From: Natronorubrum sediminis
GTDB lineage: Archaea > Halobacteriota > Halobacteria > Halobacteriales > Natrialbaceae
NCBI RefSeq assembly: GCF_900108095.1
Contig: NZ_FNWL01000003.1
Span: 1-50,440, forward strand
DNA length: 50,440 nucleotides
Direction: 5' to 3'
The notes under the pieces were generated by a model, which had not been told where the DNA came from, made no database searches, and saw only the letters and a program-made list of their open reading frames with translations. Made by a program: the position numbers and the translations under genes. Position 1 is the first letter of the stretch, and the number at the start of each line of letters is the position of its first letter. This document shows, piece by piece, positions 11,671 to 20,351 of the stretch.

Positions 11671-12081
11671 ATGCACACGGTGGGAACGTTCACCTTCGAG
11701 ACGGCTGCAGACGCACGCGAACGCTACGACGAGGTCGGTCCGGCAGCGCAGACCGTCGTCAGGGAGGTTGCAAAGTCGATGTCGTTCGACCGTGAGGAGT
11801 ACGACGAGCGAGTCACGGGCGATGTCGTCGAGACGACTCGAGATGCGCTGTTCGCGAGTTTGCTCACGGCCCACGTCGGAACGAAAGCGGAGTTCGAGGA
11901 GTGGCGCGCATCCTACGACGGTGAGGTAACCGTCGCCGGCCACGAGGCGGTCGACAACGTCGTCTGGCACGTTGGGCCCGAGGACGAGGCCGTCGCCGCG
12001 ACCTTCCAGAACGAAGAAGAGGCGGCGATTGCGACGCTTCGACGACAGGCGTTCGGTCGCTTGTACCGAGAACTCGTCTGA
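11671..12081 (+). CDS. DUF5809 family protein
   Basis: 136-residue soluble helical protein. Conserved stretches such as YDEVGPAAQTVVREVAKSM, FDREEYDERVTGDVVETTRD and ATLRRQAFGRLYREL match the haloarchaeal DUF5809 family. Function unknown. It probably shares a transcript with the preceding DUF5810 gene. No membrane segment, Cys cluster or nucleotide-binding motif is visible. Confidence 0.85.
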   Translation: MHTVGTFTFETAADARERYDEVGPAAQTVVREVAKSMSFDREEYDERVTGDVVETTRDALFASLLTAHVGTKAEFEEWRASYDGEVTVAGHEAVDNVVWHVGPEDEAVAATFQNEEEAAIATLRRQAFGRLYRELV

Positions 12082-12209
12082 GCGGGTGAGTAGGCTGTCG
12101 AGTGGGCGAGCACTGTTTTACCTCGAAGCGCGTGTGAGTGAAACGTCGGATTCGATTCTCGACGAAGAAACGGCACCTATTACCAACTCGAGGCCGAGAC
12201 GTTCGTCCG

Positions 12210-12809
12210 ATGACAACACCCGAGGAGTGGGAGCGCCTCGAGACGGTGACGGAGTACGAAACCGGCTGGTACGACGGTGGCTACGACCGCCTCGAGCAGC
12301 CAGACGGCACCGAGAAACGATACTACTGGGCGGATCTGCCGCCGGCGGTCGTCGTCGTGGCTCGCGTCGACGGTGACCTCGTGGCGTCCGTCGAGGGGAG
12401 TGACGCGGCAGACGGCGATCACCTGCTGTTCGTCGAGCAGTATCGGCCGGCGATTCGCGAAACGCACCTCGAGTTGCCCGCCGGAATCGTCGAAGATGGC
12501 GAGTCCTACACGCGCGCCGCAGAGCGAGAACTCGAGGAGGAGACGGGATTCGTCCCCTCGAGTACAGCCCTCGTTCAGGAGTTCGCCGTCGCGACGGGCG
12601 TGCTTCGCCACGATCGGGGAATCGTCTTCGCGGAGGGACTCGAGACGGGCGAGCGAGCGCTCGATACGAACGAGTTCCTCGAGGTGCGGACGGTTCCGGT
12701 CGACGAGGCGCTCGAACGTGCACGCGAGCACCCGGCGAACGATTCGACGATCACGGCGTTGTTGTTGGCGTTCGAAGACGGATTACTCTCGAGGTCCAAC
12801 ACTCTCTGA
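12210..12809 (+). CDS. Nudix hydrolase, ADP-ribose pyrophosphatase-like
   Basis: 199 residues from the ATG at 12210; upstream in-frame codons read as low-quality basic sequence. It contains a full Nudix box (GIVEDGE...RELEEETGF, about residues 92-115) preceded by LELPAG, the ADP-ribose/NDP-sugar type arrangement, and VEQYRPA on the strand before it, as in ADP-ribose pyrophosphatases. The likely reaction is metal-dependent cleavage of a nucleoside diphosphate linked to X, with ADP-ribose as the best guess. Confidence 0.88.
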   Translation: MTTPEEWERLETVTEYETGWYDGGYDRLEQPDGTEKRYYWADLPPAVVVVARVDGDLVASVEGSDAADGDHLLFVEQYRPAIRETHLELPAGIVEDGESYTRAAERELEEETGFVPSSTALVQEFAVATGVLRHDRGIVFAEGLETGERALDTNEFLEVRTVPVDEALERAREHPANDSTITALLLAFEDGLLSRSNTL

Positions 12810-12968
12810 CTGACATGTAAGTATGGAGAGTATACGTGTTGTGTGCTGAAGAATGAGACGTCTCTTCTCGAAGTGAGTTGGTAGTGTCTGGTCAAAATCG
12901 GTGCAGGGGTTGGTGATCACTTCGTTCTCCCTTGGACGGACTCTCGCTCAGCTAATCTGACCCATATG

Positions 12969-12976
12969 TATAAATA
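12969..12976 (+). promoter_or_regulatory. TATA box of the 7TM gene
   Basis: TATAAATA is a near-perfect archaeal TATA box, 62 bases before the next start codon. Transcription would begin near 13000, leaving a leader of about 40 nt with a G-rich stretch (GGGGG about 10 nt before the ATG) as possible ribosome binding site. Confidence 0.6.
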
Positions 12977-13037
12977 AACATGAATAATCACTCGGCCGAA
13001 ACAATAATCGTCTGCCAACGGTTAGGGGGTCGTAGGA

Positions 13038-13760
13038 ATGGACGTCTTTCAGGCGATTCCGTGGATATTAGCTCTCGGAGGGGTTCTTGCAACACTTCTC
13101 GTCTATCCATACGTTGGAACTGCGATCTCGTATCGTCGGAGCGACAACGGACTCGCATTTATTCTCCTCGTCATTGGCATCGGTGTTTGGAATGGAATGT
13201 TCGCAGCGCAGTTGTTGGACCCGGACCCGGTCGTGAAGAACTTCTTCTTCTCGCTGAGTGCGGTCGGTGCGACGTTAGCCGCCCTAGGGTGGTTCCTGTT
13301 TGCGGCTACTGCGAGTAGTACCACGAGGATCCCACGCAGAAAGTCGGTCTACGGCAGCGCTGCACTTCTCGTTGGGGTCGATATCGCGATGATCATCACG
13401 GCACCCGCGCACAACTTCTACTGGTCGGTCCTGGCCGAACCCGGGACGTTTTCGGAGTTCACGGCGGTCGCGCCGTCGTTCGGATACTGGCTGCACACGC
13501 AGTTACACGTCGCACTGTTTGGTGCCGGTACGGTCTTGTTCGCGTTGGCGTGGGAAGACGGGGTCACGGTCCGATTCACGCGGCGGTACACGGTCGCGGG
13601 CCTCGTCACGATCACCGCCGTGATCGTGAGCAATGCGGTTTTCGTCGGTGGCGTATCCTTCGCCCCACTCGCCGCCGTCGGGCTCATGACCATCGGGTGG
13701 TTGCAAGCAGACGACGGACGCACGATCAATCGGGTGCAACCGTATCTCCCATCGACCTGA
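13038..13760 (+). CDS. stand-alone 7TM sensor-type membrane protein
   Basis: 240 residues with about seven hydrophobic segments filling the chain, Trp-rich and with an NFYWSV motif after the fourth segment. The pattern recalls the N-terminal 7TM region of histidine kinases, in which a similar HxxFW element occurs. Here the protein stops about 20 residues after the last helix, with no HisKA, PAS or ATPase domain and no kinase frame following. It may be a free receptor domain that pairs with another protein, or a conserved membrane protein of its own. A strong TATA box lies upstream. Confidence 0.65.
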   Translation: MDVFQAIPWILALGGVLATLLVYPYVGTAISYRRSDNGLAFILLVIGIGVWNGMFAAQLLDPDPVVKNFFFSLSAVGATLAALGWFLFAATASSTTRIPRRKSVYGSAALLVGVDIAMIITAPAHNFYWSVLAEPGTFSEFTAVAPSFGYWLHTQLHVALFGAGTVLFALAWEDGVTVRFTRRYTVAGLVTITAVIVSNAVFVGGVSFAPLAAVGLMTIGWLQADDGRTINRVQPYLPST

Positions 13761-13864
13761 ACGCCCGTTCTCACGCGGTGGTGGCTCGACCGTTTCTCCT
13801 CGAGTGACTCGGTTGTCGACGCGAACCATGGGCTTATTCCGTCGGACTCCCAATTCGTGAGCAA

Positions 13865-14230
13865 ATGGACGGTGAAATCACCACCGACGAGGTCAACGAA
13901 CTCCTCGAGGACGACGAAGACATCTGTATCGTCGACATTCGAAGTCCACAGGAGTTCACGCACAGTCACATCCCGGACAGCGAGAACGTCCCGTTTCACG
14001 AACTCTCGAGTCGCGTCGAGGAACTCGCGGACGAAGACCACATCGTGACCGTCTGTCCACACGGCAAAGCCAGCGTGCAGGCGGCGAAACTCATCGGCAC
14101 CTACGAGGGGACGGCCGACGCGCGTATCGAGAGTATGGAAGGCGGACTCGAGAAGTACGGGATGAAGTTCGGACTCGTTCGCGACCGGGACGACGAAGAC
14201 GAGGCGGAACAGCCCGAATCGCCGTTCTAA
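13865..14230 (+). CDS. single-domain rhodanese-like protein
   Basis: 121 residues. It has the rhodanese CH2A-like IVDIRSPQEFTHSHIPDSEN (about 22-41) and an active-site loop CPHGKAS with the persulfide-forming Cys64. The loop length of six residues after Cys is typical of sulfurtransferases. The C-terminal tail is short and acidic. Predicted to carry sulfane sulfur in the cytoplasm. The partner is unknown, and neighbours give no clue. Confidence 0.92.
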   Translation: MDGEITTDEVNELLEDDEDICIVDIRSPQEFTHSHIPDSENVPFHELSSRVEELADEDHIVTVCPHGKASVQAAKLIGTYEGTADARIESMEGGLEKYGMKFGLVRDRDDEDEAEQPESPF

Positions 14231-14384
14231 CGCCTCCGTATCGCTCAGACGAGGCTCAGAACCTGTGTGGCGTGTCGAAGTGAAGTGCTAGTGGCGTCGC
14301 TCGCGAGTGTGGAAAATCGGGAATTGTTGAGAAGCGATACGGAGACGGCCGTGGTTCGGAAGTCGTCTCAGATCATCGCGGGTA

Positions 14385-14678
14385 TCAAGCGACGTTGAAG
14401 CCGCGGTCCCGAAGGAACTCCTCGATGCGGCCGGTGTGATTACCCTGGAGTTCGATCTGGCCGTCCTCGACAGTCCCACCACAAGCGAATTTGGACTTGA
14501 GGTCCGACGAGAGACTGTCTAAGTCGACGTCCTTCGGATCGAATCCTTCGACGATCGTTACCTCTTTACCGTATCTGCGCTCGTCAATGCGGATGTTGAG
14601 TTGCTGTTGTCCCTTGGCTACGTCCTCACAGACGCAGAGTTCCTCGGGCAGCCCGCACGTCGAGCAGACTTCCGACAT
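14385..14678 (-). CDS. translation initiation factor aIF1 (SUI1 family)
   Basis: 97 residues. It has an N-terminal Cys cluster ([13 protein letters not shown], residues 5-17) that looks like a zinc knuckle, followed by the SUI1/eIF1 domain with [20 protein letters not shown] and [18 protein letters not shown]. aIF1 binds the 30S P-site region and controls start codon selection. Length and order match archaeal homologues. It is transcribed alone, and 96 bases separate it from the transglutaminase operon, whose last gene ends downstream of a convergent spacer. Confidence 0.95.
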   Translation of the reverse strand: MSEVCSTCGLPEELCVCEDVAKGQQQLNIRIDERRYGKEVTIVEGFDPKDVDLDSLSSDLKSKFACGGTVEDGQIELQGNHTGRIEEFLRDRGFNVA

Positions 14679-14774
14679 TACGTTCCATGATACGAAACGG
14701 CCATATTAAACACTATCGGGACCCACATGCCCTCGCGTGGTTCTTTTTGAGTGTCCGCCCCGTTTTTCCGGGAG

Positions 14775-17117
14775 TTATCTACCCGGAAGGCGTTCGCGAG
14801 CCAGTTCGTCGACGGTTTCGATCGTCTCGTCGGCTTCGGCCCGACTGATTCCGCCGCCGTACACTGCCCGTTCGTATCGCTCGAGGACGATCTCACATCG
14901 CGAATCGAGCGTCTGATCGGAAGCCGTGCCGGGGGACTCGAGGGATCGGATGTACGTTCGGGCCGACTCCGACGGCTTCCGTGGGCGGTATTCGCGTGCG
15001 AGGAGTTCTTCGAGTCGTCTGAACGCTCGTTGCGCGTCTTCGTCGGGGTCGTCTCGCCGTCGCTGCCAGTAGAGACCGAGCGTCCGGCCGAGACGCGTGG
15101 TGGCGTCGACTCGATACGCACTCGCGAGCACGCCGACGAGCGCGACGAGTGCGACTGCAACGGTCTCTCGAGAGATGGCGAGCAGCGAGACGACGGTCTG
15201 GAGAATGCTCTCGTCATCGCCGTCGCTCGAGTCGCCCTCTTCGCTCGGTTCGGAGATGGTGTCGTCGTCGGTCTGATCCGAATCGGACTCGTTCTCGTCG
15301 GGATCCGTTTCGTTGGCCGCTGGGTCGTCGTCGGATCCGGGATCAGTCTCGTTCCAATCGTCTCCATCGTCGCTGCCGTCATCGTCACCGTGATCTGGTT
15401 CGCTCGAGTCGTCGCCCGACTCCTCGTCATCGTCGGTGATCGGTTCGTCCTCGCTCGAGTCGGTGTCGACGCCGCTGGCGCCGTCGGATCGGGCCTGTTC
15501 GACGCTGTCAGTGTGTTCGTCCGCACGGTCTTCCGGTGGCGTTGGCTCGAATGCGACCCAGCCGTGCTCCGGGAAGTAGACCTCGACCCAGGCGTGTGCG
15601 TCCGTGCCGCGGACGACGTGTTCGTCGTCGTCGACTTCCTGCCCGCTCGTGTAGCCGGTGACGTAGCGCGTCGGCACGTCTTCGGCGCGCAGCAGTTGGG
15701 TCATCGTCGTCGCGAAGTAGACGCAGTAGCCTTCGTTCATCTCGAAGAGGAACGCTTCGGCGACGTTACCGCTGGGTTGGTCGACGTCGAGGGAGTACTC
15801 GTTCGAGGTTCGCAGGTACTCCTCGATGGCGACCGCCTTCTCGTAGGGAGTATCGGCGTCTTCGGTGAGTTCGGCTGCCCGGTCTTCAAATTCGCTCGAG
15901 GTGCCTTCAGGGGTCTGGACGTAGTCGCTTTCGGCGATTTCGTCGGGGTAGTCGGTCCCCGCATTCTCGAGTTCGCTCGCGTCCGGATCGACGATGGCGC
16001 TCTCGACGGCGTAGCTATCGCCCTCGAGGACGCCCGAGGTCGGATGCACGTGCCCGTGTGAACTGACTTCCGCGTGATCTGCGAGGTCGCCGTCGAGGGA
16101 GAGCGGTTGGCCTGCGGCCGGCATGACGCCGAGGTCCGTTTCGGCGGTGACGACCTGCTCAACCTCGTCGTACTCGCCGGGTGGTTCCTCGAGCAGGGAT
16201 TCGTCGTACTCGCTGCTCTCGCCGGTTCTGACCCACTCGTCGCCCGTGAAGCGATCGTAGACGCCGGTTCGCCAGTAGGCTGGTTCCTCGGACTCGACGG
16301 TGAAGCGGACTTCCGGCGAGAGGTCGACCGCGCCGCTGATTCCGGAGCGATCTGAGGAGTAGTCGATCGTTCCCTCGAGCGAGCCGTCCTCGCCGCTTCC
16401 GGGGTGAGCTGGGCCGCTCGGACCGCCGGGAACGAACGAGACCGACAGCGAGAGAACCATGATCAGTGTGAAACTGATCGCCAGCAAATCGGCCTGCGCG
16501 ATCGAACCGTCGCGGCGCTCGAGTTCGCCGAACGCGAGTGCGCCGAGTGCGCCGCTCGTGCCGAGGACGGTCACGACCGTTCCCGCGTCGCCGGTGAGCA
16601 CCAGGAAGAAGAGCGCGAAGCCCCCGGGGAGCACGGCGAGTCCGTAGCGCCCGCGCACGGCGAGATACCACGAGAGGAAGATCGGAGCGGGGGCGAACGC
16701 GAGCGTCCAGACGCCCGCCTCGACCATTCGGAGCAACGGCAATCCGGTGGCGAGCGCGATCGTATCCGCGACGATCGCATCCTGTGCCGAGAACACGATA
16801 GCGACGCCGACGCCGCTGACCTCGAGGTAGTACGCGAAGCCGAGCGCGCCGGCGAGGAGTGCGCCCACGACGGCCGTTCGCGGGCGGATCGTCCACGCGA
16901 GTACCGTCGCGCCGACGAGGACGGCTCCGACGAGGAGGTCGAGCGATCGCGTGCCGCCGACGACCAGGGTCACGTCCCGGAGGACGCTCACGTACGACGC
17001 TGTCAACACCAGGACGCATCCCAGCGCGAGCAGCCGGAACGTCCCGGGGCCGAACGCGCCGGTCGCGTCGAGTCCGAGCGTCCGGTTGCCCGCGTGCGAG
17101 GGCGAATCCGTGCTCAT
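14775..17117 (-). CDS. TgpA-like membrane transglutaminase with DUF4129
   Basis: 780 residues. The N-terminal ~240 contain about six to seven transmembrane helices (TgpA/DUF3488 type), followed by an extracellular part and a transglutaminase-like core with Cys465 (EGYCVYFAT) and His508 (GTDAHAWVEVY). The third residue of the triad is usually Asp in DPTP, here written FEPTPP. A long acidic Ser/Asp linker, one more membrane helix (about 645-680) and a C-terminal DUF4129-like domain follow. It is the last gene of a three-gene operon with overlapping ATGA junctions (MoxR, DUF58, transglutaminase), a set found in many bacteria and archaea and thought to act on surface or exported proteins. Confidence 0.93.
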   Translation of the reverse strand: MSTDSPSHAGNRTLGLDATGAFGPGTFRLLALGCVLVLTASYVSVLRDVTLVVGGTRSLDLLVGAVLVGATVLAWTIRPRTAVVGALLAGALGFAYYLEVSGVGVAIVFSAQDAIVADTIALATGLPLLRMVEAGVWTLAFAPAPIFLSWYLAVRGRYGLAVLPGGFALFFLVLTGDAGTVVTVLGTSGALGALAFGELERRDGSIAQADLLAISFTLIMVLSLSVSFVPGGPSGPAHPGSGEDGSLEGTIDYSSDRSGISGAVDLSPEVRFTVESEEPAYWRTGVYDRFTGDEWVRTGESSEYDESLLEEPPGEYDEVEQVVTAETDLGVMPAAGQPLSLDGDLADHAEVSSHGHVHPTSGVLEGDSYAVESAIVDPDASELENAGTDYPDEIAESDYVQTPEGTSSEFEDRAAELTEDADTPYEKAVAIEEYLRTSNEYSLDVDQPSGNVAEAFLFEMNEGYCVYFATTMTQLLRAEDVPTRYVTGYTSGQEVDDDEHVVRGTDAHAWVEVYFPEHGWVAFEPTPPEDRADEHTDSVEQARSDGASGVDTDSSEDEPITDDDEESGDDSSEPDHGDDDGSDDGDDWNETDPGSDDDPAANETDPDENESDSDQTDDDTISEPSEEGDSSDGDDESILQTVVSLLAISRETVAVALVALVGVLASAYRVDATTRLGRTLGLYWQRRRDDPDEDAQRAFRRLEELLAREYRPRKPSESARTYIRSLESPGTASDQTLDSRCEIVLERYERAVYGGGISRAEADETIETVDELARERLPGR

Positions 17118-18232
17118 GGTGTCCCCTCCGAACGACCGTCGTCGGTGTCGACGCCGATGTCGACTCGCTCGCCCCCTGGATGGTCTCGGGTGTCGCCGCC
17201 GTGGCTGCCGGCGATGAGGTCCACGAACTGAATCGTTCGATCCTCGGTGGCGACGACCGTGCCGTCGCCGCCCGAGCGAATGTGGATGTCGGCTTCCCGT
17301 CGATGGTCGTCGTCGATCGATCCCGGCTCGAGGAGGGCGAACGCCGTCAACAGCTCGCGTTGGTGAGACGCGCTCGACCCCGGTTCGTACGAGCTGTCTG
17401 GAACCGTAACCCCGACGTGCCTATTCTCCTCGATGACGTGCATCGCGAGGCTCGCGAGCGCCGTCGCGAGCGTGTCGTCGGAACCGGGCTCACACTCAGC
17501 GGCGATGGTGATCGCTCCGTTTGCCTCACCCGTAGCGTACTCCGTGACGACGAGGTCGTCGCCGGGACGTTTCGCGGCGGATTTCCAGTGGACGTCCCGG
17601 AGCGAATCGCCGCGTTGGTACTCCCGGAGGTGGTCGAACTCCGCTCGGTCGGTGTACTCTCGCTCGACGACCCCCGCGAGCGCGTCGCCGGTTCCACGGC
17701 GAAGTTCGTGGACGCGGGGATAGACGAGCGTCTTCCCCGTCTTGCCGACCGTGAACTGCCGTCTGAACAGGCCGAATACGTCGGTGATGACCACCTCGAG
17801 CGGGCCGAGCGTGGCCTCACCTCGATCCGTGAATCGGACCTCGTAGCAAAATCTGTCGGTGCCTTCGAGCGTCGTCGTCGCCGCGGTGGGAGTGCCGTCC
17901 TCGAGGTCGACCTCGAGCGAACCGGTCTCGGCACCGTCGGTGGCGACGACTCGCTCGCCGAGTACGTCGCGGACGGTCGCCGAGATGGCCCGCTCGGTCT
18001 CGAGTTCGATCTCGACGGTCTGCTCGTCGTCGACGAATCCGTTGGAAATCGGTGCGCGCGTAACGTCGGGCGGCGAGGTCCGCACGACGGTCACTGCGGC
18101 GATCACGAGGACGACGAGCAGCGGCGTAACGATGGCGTTCAGAGCTCGCGGGCCGTAGTGCCAGGACAGACCGAACGCGACGACGAGGACGGCGAGTGCG
18201 CTCCAGGCGCGGATTGTCGGTCGCATTGTCAC
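17114..18232 (-). CDS. DUF58 domain protein
   Basis: 372 residues. Two N-terminal membrane helices (about 8-50) are followed by the DUF58 region with its signature REYQRGDSLRDVHWKSAAKR (about 210-229) and a C-terminal von Willebrand A-like part. The start overlaps the stop of the MoxR gene, and its stop overlaps the start of the transglutaminase gene. DUF58 proteins are the usual partners of MoxR AAA ATPases. The role is inferred to be assembly or activation of the membrane transglutaminase. Confidence 0.93.
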   Translation of the reverse strand: MTMRPTIRAWSALAVLVVAFGLSWHYGPRALNAIVTPLLVVLVIAAVTVVRTSPPDVTRAPISNGFVDDEQTVEIELETERAISATVRDVLGERVVATDGAETGSLEVDLEDGTPTAATTTLEGTDRFCYEVRFTDRGEATLGPLEVVITDVFGLFRRQFTVGKTGKTLVYPRVHELRRGTGDALAGVVEREYTDRAEFDHLREYQRGDSLRDVHWKSAAKRPGDDLVVTEYATGEANGAITIAAECEPGSDDTLATALASLAMHVIEENRHVGVTVPDSSYEPGSSASHQRELLTAFALLEPGSIDDDHRREADIHIRSGGDGTVVATEDRTIQFVDLIAGSHGGDTRDHPGGERVDIGVDTDDGRSEGTP

Positions 18233-19203
18233 TCGACCGGAACGTCCTCGAGTGCCGCGTCGACGACAGACTCGCCGTCGTGATCGCGCCCGTTCGTTTT
18301 GATTCGATGCGGGAGGACGACCGGCGCTTCGTACTGGAGGTCGTCCGGAACGACGTAGTCCCGGCCGTTCACGGCGGCTCGAGCCTGTCCGGCGCGGAGG
18401 AGTGAGATCGTGGCGCGCGGACTGACGCCGATGTGTGCGTGTTCGCGGGTGTAGTTCGCCAGTCGCGTCGCGTACGCTCGAACGGGCTCTTCGACGCGCG
18501 TCCGCGCGACGGTCTCGCGAGCGGCGACGAGCGTCTCGAGGTCGGTCACCGCCTCGAGGTCGTCGATGGGGTGGTTGCCGACCGTGCGGCCGAGCAGTTC
18601 GGTTTCCGCCTCGGGGTCGGGGTAGCCTAATCGAAGTTTCTTCGTGAACCGATCGACTTCGGCGAACGGCAGGTCGTACGTGCGATTGGGCTCGACGGCG
18701 TTCTGGGTCGCGATAACGGTGAATGGCTCGGGGAGTCCGCGCGTCTCGCCGTCGACGGTGACCTGGGTTTCCTCCATTGCCTCGAGCAGCGCCGACTGGG
18801 TCTTCGGCGGGGCGCGGTTGATCTCGTCGCCGAGGACGATATTCCCGAAGACGGGGCCGGGCTGGAACTCGAACTCTCGGGTCTTCTGATTGAAGACGTT
18901 GACGCCGGTCACGTCGGCGGGAAGGAGGTCGGGCGTGAACTGAATTCGGCGGAACGTACAGTCGACGGAGGTCGCGATCGAGCGGGCGAGCATCGTTTTG
19001 CCGACGCCGGGCACGTCGTCCAGCAGGACGTGTCCGCGTGCGAGCATCGTCGTCACGACGTGTTCGATTGCCTCTTCGTGGCCGACAATCACGTCGCTGA
19101 CGTTCGACTCGATGTCCGCACAGAGGTCGGCGACTGCCTCAACCTCGAGCGTCTCGGTACTCGTCGATTGTTCGATCTGTGGTGGCGGGCTGGCGTCAGT
19201 CAT
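18229..19203 (-). CDS. MoxR-family AAA ATPase
   Basis: 324 residues. Walker A is DVPGVGKT (63-70), Walker B NIVLGDEIN (about 121-129), followed by RAPPKTQSALLEAMEE, sensor 1 (FTVIATQN) and the C-terminal lid domain with GVSPRATISLLRAGQARA. All are hallmarks of the MRP subgroup of MoxR ATPases, chaperone-like enzymes that act with a DUF58 partner. It is the first gene of the operon and overlaps the next by 4 bases. Confidence 0.95.
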   Translation of the reverse strand: MTDASPPPQIEQSTSTETLEVEAVADLCADIESNVSDVIVGHEEAIEHVVTTMLARGHVLLDDVPGVGKTMLARSIATSVDCTFRRIQFTPDLLPADVTGVNVFNQKTREFEFQPGPVFGNIVLGDEINRAPPKTQSALLEAMEETQVTVDGETRGLPEPFTVIATQNAVEPNRTYDLPFAEVDRFTKKLRLGYPDPEAETELLGRTVGNHPIDDLEAVTDLETLVAARETVARTRVEEPVRAYATRLANYTREHAHIGVSPRATISLLRAGQARAAVNGRDYVVPDDLQYEAPVVLPHRIKTNGRDHDGESVVDAALEDVPVE

Positions 19204-19397
19204 CGTTGGCGCAGATAGAAACGGGGACCCTCTCTCCTCTCATCAATACGTCATTTGGTGTTCCGAGACATATGCTTTGCGTCGGTTTGACCGTGTCTCT
19301 CGGCGGAGACGGGGCTAGCGCTCGCGAGCGCGTGAAAATGTGGTTGCGGTGCTACGCACCTGACACTCAGAGAACGATACCACTACCAAGTCTCCTC

Positions 19398-19592
19398 TTA
19401 CAGACGTTCGACGTTCGTCGCTCGCGGGCCTTTCTCGGCCTCGACGATTTCGAACTCGAGTTCCTGACCCTCTTCGAGGTCAGGTCCGCCGATGTCTTCC
19501 ATGTGGAAGAACACGTCTTCGTCTGCGTCGTCAGTTTCGATGAATCCGTAGCCGCCGGTGTCGTTGAAGAAGTCGACCGTACCTTTCGCCAT
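19398..19592 (-). CDS. cspA: cold-shock domain protein
   Basis: 64-residue single cold-shock domain (OB fold) with the RNA-binding motifs GGYGFI (RNP1) and DVFFH (RNP2). It is acidic as expected for haloarchaea. It would bind single-stranded RNA or DNA and act as an RNA chaperone. The promoter at 19614-19626 gives a leaderless transcript. The gene is monocistronic. Confidence 0.97.
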   Translation of the reverse strand: MAKGTVDFFNDTGGYGFIETDDADEDVFFHMEDIGGPDLEEGQELEFEIVEAEKGPRATNVERL

Positions 19593-19613
19593 TGCACGTG
19601 GGTGTACTCACGA

Positions 19614-19626
19614 AGGAAATATAAGT
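19614..19626 (-). promoter_or_regulatory. promoter of the cold-shock gene
   Basis: On the minus strand AACTTATATTTCC is a strong TATA element centred about 28 bases before the ATG of the cold-shock gene, so transcription should begin within a few bases of the start codon. Confidence 0.7.
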
Positions 19627-19688
19627 TTTCGGGGGTAGCCCCCGTCCACGTCCGAAATGAGTCGGGAGAACGCCGTTCCGTCCGACGA

Positions 19689-19997
19689 TTACCAGGGCTT
19701 ACACGCCGGACAGACGAACTCGCCATCGACGCGCCAGGCCCGTTCCGTCGTCGCCTCACAGTAACCACAGGTGTACGACCCCCAGGCGAACGTCGTCCGT
19801 GGCGCTTCGACGGTATGCTGTGGTTCTTCGATGGTATCAGGCTCGAGTTCGTCATCGGTTTGATCAACTGCTCGAGCGGAGACGTCGCTGGATTCGCTGG
19901 ATTCGTCGGACTCACCGCTCGTGTCAGACTCGTCGGCCTCGGTGTCGGCGTCAGAACCGGGCGAACTGAAATCCGAAAGCGTCGCGTCGTCGGTCAC
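19689..19997 (-). CDS. zinc-ribbon protein of the DUF7573 type
   Basis: 102 residues from a GTG at 19997 (VTDDATLSDF), preferred because codons upstream do not look like protein of this family. A long acidic Ser/Asp-rich region is followed by a C-terminal single zinc ribbon: YTCGYCEATTERAW and EFVCPACKPW supply four Cys in two CxxC pairs. It matches what I recall as DUF7573. The function is unknown; zinc binding is seen from motif only. Confidence 0.8.
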   Translation of the reverse strand: MTDDATLSDFSSPGSDADTEADESDTSGESDESSESSDVSARAVDQTDDELEPDTIEEPQHTVEAPRTTFAWGSYTCGYCEATTERAWRVDGEFVCPACKPW

Positions 19998-20119
19998 AGC
20001 CTGACGTACGGAGACGACCGGCTTAGGTTCTGTGCCCGATAGCTCGCCCGCCCCGCCGATTCGCCGAAACACGACGATGGACCGGCACCGCCAAGTATGA
20101 TCGGTGACAACCCCTCCGT

Positions 20120-20320
20120 ATGGATACTGTGACACCGATGAACGTGATCGTCGACAACATCGTCGAGATGAACGAATACTTCGCCGACGTCGCGATGGGC
20201 GAAGGAATCGCTCCGCTGCTCGTCCTGGTTGGGACGCTCCTAATCATCATCTCGCTCGGTGTCTTCGGCATCCTCACGCTCGGTGCGATCGGCAGCCTCT
20301 TCTCGTCGTCCTCGAGTTAA
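20120..20320 (+). CDS. 66-residue single-pass membrane protein
   Basis: Small protein with an amphipathic N-terminal half and one or two tightly packed hydrophobic helices (IAPLLVLVGTLLIIISLGVF and GILTLGAIGSLF), ending in Ser repeats. Similar short membrane proteins are conserved in haloarchaea in my memory, with no known role. It is convergent with the Mer-like gene, which ends 31 bases later. Confidence 0.65.
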   Translation: MDTVTPMNVIVDNIVEMNEYFADVAMGEGIAPLLVLVGTLLIIISLGVFGILTLGAIGSLFSSSSS

Positions 20321-20351
20321 TCGGGTTTCGGCTTCGACGGCCCGTACAGCG

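Noticed and set aside
12885-12905. GGTAGTGTCTGGTCAAAA, reminiscent of an insertion-sequence end
   Set aside because: No matching inverted copy, target duplication or transposase frame was found nearby.
14751-16061. Plus-strand open frame of 436 codons
   Set aside because: It runs opposite the transglutaminase gene, whose catalytic motifs are visible, so it is an antisense shadow.
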